From Oscillospiraceae bacterium (lineage in GTDB: Bacteria; Bacillota; Clostridia; Oscillospirales; Oscillospiraceae), in NCBI GenBank assembly GCA_017465025.1, contig JAFTXM010000069.1, forward strand, positions 1-34,743: a DNA stretch of 34,743 nt. The letters are read 5' to 3'. The first letter of the stretch is position 1. The number at the start of each line of letters is the position of its first letter. The notes beneath the pieces are model-generated. The model searched no databases, was not told the DNA's origin, and saw nothing but the letters and a program-made list of their open reading frames with translations. Positions 24,178 to 30,913 of this stretch are shown here, in pieces. The position numbers and the translations under genes are program-made.

Positions 24178-25777
24178 CGAGGTTTTTGTAAAGCCCCTGA
24201 GCGTTTTTGACAGCATTGCCCCTGCCGCCCCCGCATCTGACCTTGCAAAGCTCACCGCCGTGGACGACGGTTTTCTGATGGACGGGATATCCATAAACTA
24301 TTTCCTTGCGGACTTTGCCTATGTGGACCGCTTCGGTCGGGGCGAGGACTGCGTCAACTGCGCTGTGCGCCCGGTGCTTATGCTGGATGAGGGTGACACG
24401 GAGCTTTTTATGCGCAGAACTGAGGACGAGGGGCTTGTGACCGTGGAGTTTGGCCGCTACCCCTATCAGATTCTGGATGAGAGCCTGAGAGAGCTTGCCG
24501 GGCGGGAATACAGGCGCGGCGCTCTGCCCGGGGCAGGCTTCAGCATCACTGTGGCAGGAAAGCCCTGTCCCGTCTACCGCCTTGGCGCAAAGGAGATAAT
24601 CTGCCTTAATTTTGCCGATGGCGGCGTAAATGGCTTTGTGCGTCTTTCCGATGGCACTGTTGCTGCCGAGGGAGAAGATGTTTTCCTTGAAATGCGCCCT
24701 GTGCGCTGGCTCTATGACGAAAAGGCCGGGCTTATCATAAGCTGCACCGCCCTTTTCGCAGGCTATGAGCGTGAGGCGGCAGAGGAATATTTAGGCGGCG
24801 CTTTCCTTAATGAGCTTTGCTTCCTCTCCGAGGCCGAGCCTGCCATTGCCGCGGGCTTTTCCCTCCGTGAGCATGATGAGCTGTCCCTCATCCGCGCCTA
24901 TGTGGAGGCGGACATTCCCGTTTTCCTCCACGGTCTCTCCGGCGACGGCAAGAGTGACCGCGTCCGTCAGGTCGACCCGCAGGCGCTGGACATAGAGCTT
25001 GTGAACGAAACCCCCGAAACCATAAACGGCAGAGCTGTCTACAACGAGACCAAGGATCAGATCGTGGACATCAAGCCCGTGTGGCTTATAAAGCTTGAAA
25101 AGCTCTGCGAGGACAGCAAACTCCACATTCTCTTCTTCGATGAGCTTACAAACGCCACAAAGCAGACCCAGTCCGTCATCTTCAAGATAGTGCTGGAGCG
25201 CTTCGTCAACAACCGCTGGCCCCTGCCCCCCAATGCCCGCATCGTTGCCGCCGGCAACGACAGAAGTGAGTCCAGCGCCGCCCACGATCTGGCAGAGCCG
25301 CTTTTTGGCCGCTTTGCCCACATCTACATCCGCACCACCGTGGAAAACTGGATGCCCTGGGCCGTGGAGCACCGGCTCAACCCCTACGTTATGGAGTTTA
25401 TCGCCAACAACGACCTCTATATGCGCACCCCCTATACCGGCACCGAGGGCAATGCTGACCCACGCCGCTGGGAGATGGTCAGCAAGGTGCTGGACAAGTC
25501 CGGCAACGACTTTTCCCTGCTGGCCCCTATCGTGGGCCACGAGACGGCGGATGCCTTCATCCGCTTCTTCAAGGCCCAGCAGAGCCTTGAAAATCTGGGT
25601 GAGTACAGCGATGAGGAGCTTAAAAAGTTCACCGTGGCACAGCGCTATCAGCTCAGCCAGCAGTGTCTCTACCTGTCCTCTGCCAGACCCAGAGAGGCCA
25701 GGGCTCTCGTAAAGCGGCTGGGCGAGGAATTTCTGGCCTGGTACGAATATATGCTGCAAAGAAAAAGCGGCATCTGA
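24152..25777 (+). CDS. MoxR-type AAA+ ATPase with a ~240-residue N-terminal extension
   Basis: A 541-residue protein. The second half is a MoxR-type AAA+ ATPase: Walker A GLSGDGKS (261-268), Walker B ILFFDE (D330, E331), sensor-1-like IVAAGND near 370 and arginine finger region EPLFGRFAHIY. The first 240 residues are unusual: they carry VEFGRYPYQILDES (98-111) and RPVRWLYDEKAGLIISC (182-198), which recall the FGxYPQ...W modules (DUF6273-like) of Clostridial proteins; this is my reading of short motifs. Start ATG 24152 follows GAGGA and lies in the end of the VWA gene, so both are cotranslated and very probably form a complex. AAA+ ring activity with the VWA partner as substrate adaptor is the family model. 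Gfo gene follows 17 bases on. Confidence 0.87.
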   Translation: MRSIFLSHDEVFVKPLSVFDSIAPAAPASDLAKLTAVDDGFLMDGISINYFLADFAYVDRFGRGEDCVNCAVRPVLMLDEGDTELFMRRTEDEGLVTVEFGRYPYQILDESLRELAGREYRRGALPGAGFSITVAGKPCPVYRLGAKEIICLNFADGGVNGFVRLSDGTVAAEGEDVFLEMRPVRWLYDEKAGLIISCTALFAGYEREAAEEYLGGAFLNELCFLSEAEPAIAAGFSLREHDELSLIRAYVEADIPVFLHGLSGDGKSDRVRQVDPQALDIELVNETPETINGRAVYNETKDQIVDIKPVWLIKLEKLCEDSKLHILFFDELTNATKQTQSVIFKIVLERFVNNRWPLPPNARIVAAGNDRSESSAAHDLAEPLFGRFAHIYIRTTVENWMPWAVEHRLNPYVMEFIANNDLYMRTPYTGTEGNADPRRWEMVSKVLDKSGNDFSLLAPIVGHETADAFIRFFKAQQSLENLGEYSDEELKKFTVAQRYQLSQQCLYLSSARPREARALVKRLGEEFLAWYEYMLQRKSGI

Positions 25778-25794
25778 TAAGGGAGGAAAAATAT

Positions 25795-26931
25795 ATGCTC
25801 AAATACGGAATGGTCGGCGGCGACCTTCAAAGCTTCATAGGCGGCGTACACCGTACCGCCCTGCGTATGGACCCGGGCGTGGAGCTGGTCTGCGGCTCTT
25901 TTTCCAGAAACGCGGACAAAAATCTGTCCTGCGGCGATATGTACGGTGTCTCCCGTGAAAGGCTCTATGCCGACTGGCGGGAAATGCTCCGGGCCGAGAG
26001 CGCCAGAGAGGACAAGATAGACTTTGTGGCCATCTGCACCCCCAATCATCTCCACTATGAGATGTGCAAAGCCTTTCTTCTGGCTGATATAAACGTGGTA
26101 TGTGAAAAGCCCCTCTGCTTTGAGATCGCCGAGGCTGAGGAGCTGCACCGCATTGCGACGGAGCGCGGTCTCGTATTCGGCGTGCTCTACACCTATGTGG
26201 GCTACAACATGGTAAAGGTCATGCGGGAGATGATAGCCCGGGGCGACATCGGCAAAATCGTGGCTGTCCACGGCAGATACGCCCAGAACTGGCTGCTGGA
26301 CGAGCTTTCCAAGGCCGACGACAGCAACGAAAAGGTCTGGCGCACCGACCCCAGATTTTCCGGCATCTCCAATGCCATCGGCGATATAGGCACTCATCTT
26401 GAGTATATTATCCACTATGTGACAGGGCTGAACATAAAGCGCCTTTGCGCCACGGTGGACTGCTACGGCAAGAAGCTGGACTACAATAACAGCATACTTG
26501 TGGAGTACGAAAACGGCGTACACGGCTGCTACTGGGTAAGTCAGGTGGCTGCCGGTCCGGTAAACGGTCTGAAATTCGGTATCTACGGCACGGAGGGCTC
26601 TCTGGAGTGGGAGCAGCACTACCCCGACTACCTTGTCTACACCAAGCGCGGTCAGGCTCCGCAGACCCTTATGCGCGGGGCAGGATATCTGGACGCTGAT
26701 GCCGCCGCCAACAGCCGCATCCCCGCAGGACACCCGGAGGGCTTCTACTGCGCCTTCGCCAATATCTACCGCAACATTGTCCGCACCATTGAGAAAAAGA
26801 AAAAGGGCGAGACCCCCAACGAAAACGATCTGGACTTCCCCGGAAGCGAGGCCGGCCTTGAGGGTGTAAAGTTCATCCACGCTGTCATCGAGTCCGGCAA
26901 AAAGGACAGTCAGTGGGTGTATATGGACTGA
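25795..26931 (+). CDS. Gfo/Idh/MocA family oxidoreductase
   Basis: A 378-residue NAD(P)-dependent oxidoreductase of the Gfo/Idh/MocA family, which acts on sugars, inositols or related polyols. Rossmann part: KYGMVGG near residue 3-9, FVAICTPNHLHYEM (about 77-90) and the catalytic VVCEKPLC with Lys105; the second-domain motif is GDIGTHLEYIIHYVTGL with the usual His. The first loop, with an insert (GGDLQSFIGGVHR), is like a subgroup of Gram-positive dehydrogenases with long coenzyme loops. Start ATG 25795 is 8 bases behind GGGAGG; a longer frame from 25663 would overlap the AAA+ gene. It ends the VWA-MoxR operon and has a strong terminator. A functional link with the chaperones is not evident. 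Confidence 0.92.
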   Translation: MLKYGMVGGDLQSFIGGVHRTALRMDPGVELVCGSFSRNADKNLSCGDMYGVSRERLYADWREMLRAESAREDKIDFVAICTPNHLHYEMCKAFLLADINVVCEKPLCFEIAEAEELHRIATERGLVFGVLYTYVGYNMVKVMREMIARGDIGKIVAVHGRYAQNWLLDELSKADDSNEKVWRTDPRFSGISNAIGDIGTHLEYIIHYVTGLNIKRLCATVDCYGKKLDYNNSILVEYENGVHGCYWVSQVAAGPVNGLKFGIYGTEGSLEWEQHYPDYLVYTKRGQAPQTLMRGAGYLDADAAANSRIPAGHPEGFYCAFANIYRNIVRTIEKKKKGETPNENDLDFPGSEAGLEGVKFIHAVIESGKKDSQWVYMD

Positions 26932-26984
26932 GCGCAGCGAAATCCGCCGAAAAGGAGCTATTATAAGAAGGATATGTTCATATG

Positions 26985-27030
26985 AGCAGGGAGAATTGCT
27001 TTGCGGCAATTCTCCCTGCTTTTTTATTTT
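26985..27030 (+). terminator. Rho-independent terminator of the VWA-MoxR-Gfo operon
   Basis: A perfect 15-bp stem (26985-26999 and 27006-27020; AGCAGGGAGAATTGC) with loop TTTGCG, followed by TTTTTTATTTT. Confidence 0.93.
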
Positions 27031-27055
27031 ACGCCCGGATGCGTGTAAGAAAATA

Positions 27056-27084
27056 TTGCAAATTCGCCCGGCTTTGGTTAATAT
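27056..27084 (+). promoter_or_regulatory. Sigma-A promoter of the hprK operon
   Basis: TTGCAA (27056-27061), 17-bp spacer, TAATAT (27079-27084). No cre box is evident around it. Confidence 0.75.
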
Positions 27085-27119
27085 ATTAAGGTAGAAAACT
27101 CGTATGGAGGATAAATGCC

Positions 27120-28058
27120 GTGCGTAATAAGTATTCCGTAAAGCTCAGGACCATAGTGGAGGACAATCAGCTTCGCGCCCTGCATCTGGCAGCGGACTAT
27201 GAGTCTGCCGTGCTGACCACGGCCGAGGTCAACCGCCCCGCCATGCAGCTGACGGGCTTTTATAACTACTTCGACCCCAGCCGCCTGCAGATAATAGGCC
27301 GCGTGGAGAGCACCTATCTGGACACTCTCAGCGTGGAGGAGCGGCGCAACGCCTTTGAGTGCTTCATGCAGTACGATATTGCCGCCCTCGTCATCTGCCA
27401 CGGGGTAGCCCCCTTCCCCGAATGTCTTGAGATGGCGGAAAAGTACGACCGCAATCTTTTTATCACCAACGAGGATACCTCCGCCTTTCAGGCCAACGTC
27501 ATAACCTCTCTGGTGCACTATCTCGCTCCCCGCCAGACCTCCCACGGGGTACTGGTTGAGATATACGGCGAGGGCGTGCTTCTGATGGGCGACAGCGGCA
27601 TAGGCAAGAGCGAGACTGCCCTTGAGCTTATAAAGCGCGGCCACCGTCTTATTGCAGACGATGCCGTGGAGATAAAGCGCATCGACAAAAATACCCTCAC
27701 AGGCAAAGCCCCTGAGATGATACGCTACTACATGGAGCTTCGCGGCATAGGCGTTATAAACGTGCGCCATATTTACGGCGTGGGTGCTGTAAAGCCTGAG
27801 GGCAACATAGACCTTATAGTGAAGATGGAGCCCTGGGTGGAAGGCAAGGCCTATGACCGGCTGGGTCTGAGCAGCGAGTACGACACTATTCTGGGGGTAC
27901 GCCTGCCTTCAGTGACCGTGCCTGTGCGTCCGGGCCGTAACCTTGCCGTTATCATGGAGCTTGCCGCCATGAACAACCGCCAGAAGAAGCTGGGCTACAA
28001 TGCCGCAGAGATGCTGGCAGCCGAGCATGACAGCGCCATAGACCACGGAGGATTTTAA
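27120..28058 (+). CDS. hprK: HPr kinase/phosphorylase
   Basis: HprK phosphorylates Ser46 of HPr and removes that phosphate, giving P-Ser-HPr for carbon catabolite repression in Gram-positives. The 312-residue protein has the N-terminal domain and the kinase core: SHGVLVEIYG with His142, Walker A GDSGIGKSE (157-165), and the HPrK signature MELRGIGVINVRHIYG near residues 207-222. The start is GTG 27120, 9 bases behind GGAGG (27106-27110); an ATG at 27115 is out of frame. It is the first gene of the hprK-murB-rapZ-whiA-dnaE run, whose order is kept in many Clostridia. Confidence 0.96.
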   Translation: MRNKYSVKLRTIVEDNQLRALHLAADYESAVLTTAEVNRPAMQLTGFYNYFDPSRLQIIGRVESTYLDTLSVEERRNAFECFMQYDIAALVICHGVAPFPECLEMAEKYDRNLFITNEDTSAFQANVITSLVHYLAPRQTSHGVLVEIYGEGVLLMGDSGIGKSETALELIKRGHRLIADDAVEIKRIDKNTLTGKAPEMIRYYMELRGIGVINVRHIYGVGAVKPEGNIDLIVKMEPWVEGKAYDRLGLSSEYDTILGVRLPSVTVPVRPGRNLAVIMELAAMNNRQKKLGYNAAEMLAAEHDSAIDHGGF

Positions 28059-28078
28059 AAATCAGGAGACTAATTTAA

Positions 28079-29074
28079 ATGCTTGAAAATCTGGAAAAAG
28101 CCATACTTGAGATAAAAGAGGCCTTTCCCTGCATGAAAATGCTGGAAAGAGAAAATATGAGCGCCCACTCATCCATGAAGGTGGGCGGCCCTGTGCGTGC
28201 TCTGGCCTATCCTGCGGATGTGATCGGGCTGAGCAAGATATGCTGCATCCTCAAGGAGCATGAGCTTGCGCCCATGATCCTTGGCAACTGCACCAATACG
28301 GTGTTCCCTGACGAGGGGCTTGAGGATATTTTTGTAATATCCACGGAAAATCTTACAAAGCTCTTTATGCTGCCTGACGGAGCCATATACGCCGAGGCGG
28401 GGGTCTCCCTTGCAAAGCTGGCCCTTTTTGCCCAGCAAAACGGCCTTGCGGGGCTGGAATTTGCCTCCGGTATCCCCGGCAGCGTGGGCGGCGGGCTTAT
28501 CATGAACGCCGGCGCCTACGGCGGGGAGATGAAGGACTGCGTGGAGAGCGTGGTGTGCTACTACCTGCCCGAGCAGCGGCTTTATGAGCTTGACCGGGAG
28601 CAGTGCGCCTTTGAGTACAGAAACAGCCTCTTTAAGAAAATGGGCGGCTGCGTGATACTCAGCGCGGTATTTCGCCTTGAAAAGGGCGACAGCGAGGCCA
28701 TTGCGGAAAAAATGCGGGACTATAACTCCCGCCGCCGTGAAAAGCAGCCTCTGGATCTGCCCTCCTGCGGCAGCGCCTTCAAGCGGCCCGAGGGCTATTT
28801 TGCAGCAGCCCTCATAGAGCAGGCCGGGCTTCGTGGCTTTGGCGTGGGCGGCGCGCAGATAAGCGAAAAGCACTGCGGCTTTGTGGTAAACCGCGGCGGC
28901 GCCACCCAGAAGGATATACATGAGCTTTTAAAACAGGTCAGAAACACCGTGTACGAAAAGTTCCAGGTGGAGCTGGAGCCGGAGATGATACTGCTGCCTC
29001 CGGATATGCAGCTTCTGGACCGGGGTCCCGCCGTGCCGAGGCACTTAATAAACGTAATTGACCCGACACTGTAG
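28079..29074 (+). CDS. murB: UDP-N-acetylenolpyruvoylglucosamine reductase
   Basis: MurB reduces UDP-GlcNAc-enolpyruvate to UDP-MurNAc with NADPH and FAD, the second step of peptidoglycan precursor synthesis. The protein (331 aa) shows GIPGSVGGGL (131-140), GSAFKRP with the catalytic Ser232 and VELEPEMIL with the catalytic Glu near 300, without the extra E. coli-type domain. Two oddities: the FAD phosphate loop reads LGNCTNTVF (68-76), with Cys where a Gly is usual, and about 28 residues follow the expected end. The stop TAG and last part lie in a GC-rich repeat at 29071, so the tail is perhaps acquired. AGGAG stands 10 bases before ATG; 20 bases from hprK. Confidence 0.95.
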   Translation: MLENLEKAILEIKEAFPCMKMLERENMSAHSSMKVGGPVRALAYPADVIGLSKICCILKEHELAPMILGNCTNTVFPDEGLEDIFVISTENLTKLFMLPDGAIYAEAGVSLAKLALFAQQNGLAGLEFASGIPGSVGGGLIMNAGAYGGEMKDCVESVVCYYLPEQRLYELDREQCAFEYRNSLFKKMGGCVILSAVFRLEKGDSEAIAEKMRDYNSRRREKQPLDLPSCGSAFKRPEGYFAAALIEQAGLRGFGVGGAQISEKHCGFVVNRGGATQKDIHELLKQVRNTVYEKFQVELEPEMILLPPDMQLLDRGPAVPRHLINVIDPTL

Positions 29075-29092
29075 GGGCGGATATCGTCCGCC
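29071..29092 (+). repeat. GC-rich dispersed hairpin repeat (GTAGGGG-type), copy 2
   Basis: GTAGGGGCGG and its partner TCCGCC form a hairpin (GGCGGA/TCCGCC, 29076-29081 and 29087-29092). The TAG of the repeat is the murB stop codon. Related to 3381-3407. Confidence 0.6.
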
Positions 29093-29130
29093 TGCCGCCC
29101 GCACCCGCTGTACGCAAAAAAGGAGAAAGC

Positions 29131-29988
29131 ATGGAATTTCTTATAATAACCGGAATGTCCGGCGCAGGCAAAAGCCGCGCTGCCGACGTATTGGAGGATC
29201 TGGACTACTATTGCGTGGACAATATGCCCATGGCTCTGCTGCCCCGCTTTGCCGAGCTCTGCCTTGCCACCAAGGGCCGCTATGAAAAGGTTGCGCTGGT
29301 GACGGATGTGCGCGAGAAGGACGGCTTCAAGGAGCTTACCTATGCGGTGGACTATCTTAAAAGCCTTGGCTGCTCCTGCCGTATGCTCTATATGGATGCC
29401 GATGTGAAGACCCTTGTGCGCCGCTATAAGGAGACCCGCCGTCCTCACCCCCTGCACGTGAAGGGCAAGTCCATGGAGGAGGCCATAAAGCGGGAGACGG
29501 AGCTGCTTGCACCCATCAAGGAAAAGGCCGATTATATCGTAAATACCTCTTCCCTGACTCTGGGAATGCTGCAAAACCGGCTTTTCACCCTCTTCTCCGG
29601 CGACGGGCGTAAGCGGGATATAGAAGTGACGGTAATGAGCTTTGGCTACAAGCACGGCCTGCCCATGGACGCGGACCTTGTATTTGACGCAAGATTTCTG
29701 CCCAATCCCTTCTATGTGGAGGATCTTCGCCCTCTCTGCGGTCTGGACCGGCCCGTATTCGAGTTTGTTTTCGGCTACCAGCAGACAAGGCAGTTTGTGG
29801 AAAAGCTTCAGGACATGGTGGATTTTCTGCTGCCTCTCTACATTGAGGAGGGCAAGCTGGGGCTGACCATTGCCATCGGCTGCACCGGCGGCCACCACAG
29901 AAGCGTGGCCATTGCCGCCGCCCTCAACGACTATCTTGCCGCCAAGGGCGTAAACTCCGTGAACGTAAACAGGGACCTTGACAAGTAG
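29131..29988 (+). CDS. rapZ: RNase adapter protein RapZ / nucleotide-binding protein YvcJ
   Basis: A 285-residue P-loop protein. In E. coli RapZ directs RNase E onto the sRNA GlmZ and so sets glucosamine-6-phosphate synthase; in Bacillus the homologue YvcJ binds and hydrolyses GTP/ATP, with effects on competence. Walker A is GMSGAGKS (8-15); the family segment GCTGGHHRSVAIAAAL lies near the C terminus (about 250-265) in the RNA-binding domain. AAAAGGAG precedes the ATG. It is followed by whiA with a 10-base gap; the gene yvcK (mgfK) that normally stands between them is absent. Confidence 0.95.
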   Translation: MEFLIITGMSGAGKSRAADVLEDLDYYCVDNMPMALLPRFAELCLATKGRYEKVALVTDVREKDGFKELTYAVDYLKSLGCSCRMLYMDADVKTLVRRYKETRRPHPLHVKGKSMEEAIKRETELLAPIKEKADYIVNTSSLTLGMLQNRLFTLFSGDGRKRDIEVTVMSFGYKHGLPMDADLVFDARFLPNPFYVEDLRPLCGLDRPVFEFVFGYQQTRQFVEKLQDMVDFLLPLYIEEGKLGLTIAIGCTGGHHRSVAIAAALNDYLAAKGVNSVNVNRDLDK

Positions 29989-29998
29989 GAGCGTATCC

Positions 29999-30913
29999 AT
30001 GTCCTTTTCATCGGAAACCAAGGCCGAGCTGTGTTCGGCAAAGATAGATAGAAAATGCTGCGCCGTGGCTGAGTGCTACGGGGTTTTGATGTACTGCAAC
30101 ACTTTCTCCCCCGCGGAAATACGCATCATCACCGCCAGTGACGCCTTTGCTCTGCGGCTGCCGAAGCTGTTCAGAAAGGCCTTTTCCCTGAGCTTTGATG
30201 TGCAGCCCTCGGAGGCCGCCTCAGGCAAGCGCAGCTTCATAATAAAAGAGCGGGCAAAGCTCGCCCAGATAATGGAGGCCTTCGGCGCGGACATTGAAAA
30301 CCATCTGTCCCACCATGTGAACTTCGGCGTGCTGGAGGAGGACTGCTGCCGCACTGCCTTTGTGCGGGGCGCCTTTTTAGCCGGGGGCAGCGTGACGGAC
30401 CCGGAAAAGCGCTACCACATGGAGCTTGCCACCCCCCACCAGAGCGTCAGCCGGGAGGTCTACTCCCTTTTGCTGGATATGGGCTTTTCCCCCAAGGAGA
30501 CAAAAAGAGCCTCAAACTCCCTTTTGTATTTCAAGCAGGCCGATGCCATTGCTGACTTTTTCACCACCATCGGCGCATCTACCGCTGCCATGAACGTGAT
30601 GACCGCCAAGGTGGAAAAGGAGATGCGAAACACCATCACCCGCCAGATAAACTGCGACAGCGCCAATGCGGACAAAACTGTCATGGCCGCTCAGGCCCAG
30701 CTGGATGCCATCCGCTACATTGCCCGCGAATTCGGCCTTGACGCCCTGCCCGAGCCTTTGAAGGACGCGGCGCTTCTTCGCATAACAAATCCGGAGGCAA
30801 GTCTCTCCGACCTTGCCCAGCTTTCTTATCCCCCGGTCAGCAAAAGCTGCCTCAACCACCGCTTCAAGAAGATAATGAGCTATCTCCCAAAGGAAAAGAG
30901 TAAAGAAATATGA
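29999..30913 (+). CDS. whiA: WhiA DNA-binding protein
   Basis: WhiA is a homing-endonuclease-like transcription or chromosome factor; it controls sporulation in Streptomyces and influences division and chromosome segregation in Bacillus. The 304-residue protein has the N-terminal LAGLIDADG-like domain with VRGAFLAGGSVTDPEKRYHMEL (about 120-140) and a C-terminal helix-turn-helix LSDLAQLSYPPVSKSCLNHR (about 270-290). The start was placed at ATG 29999, 8 bases behind AGGAG, instead of a frame that begins in rapZ. Its stop overlaps the dnaE start by four bases (ATGA), so it is translationally coupled to dnaE. Confidence 0.95.
   Translation: MSFSSETKAELCSAKIDRKCCAVAECYGVLMYCNTFSPAEIRIITASDAFALRLPKLFRKAFSLSFDVQPSEAASGKRSFIIKERAKLAQIMEAFGADIENHLSHHVNFGVLEEDCCRTAFVRGAFLAGGSVTDPEKRYHMELATPHQSVSREVYSLLLDMGFSPKETKRASNSLLYFKQADAIADFFTTIGASTAAMNVMTAKVEKEMRNTITRQINCDSANADKTVMAAQAQLDAIRYIAREFGLDALPEPLKDAALLRITNPEASLSDLAQLSYPPVSKSCLNHRFKKIMSYLPKEKSKEI

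Noticed and set aside
26982..27089. 35-codon frame with a possible ribosome site behind the Gfo gene
   Set aside because: Its first half is the terminator stem-loop itself; chance frame.
27000..27120. cre site for catabolite control at the hprK promoter
   Set aside because: No match to the usual WTGNAANCGNWNNCW pattern seen on either strand.
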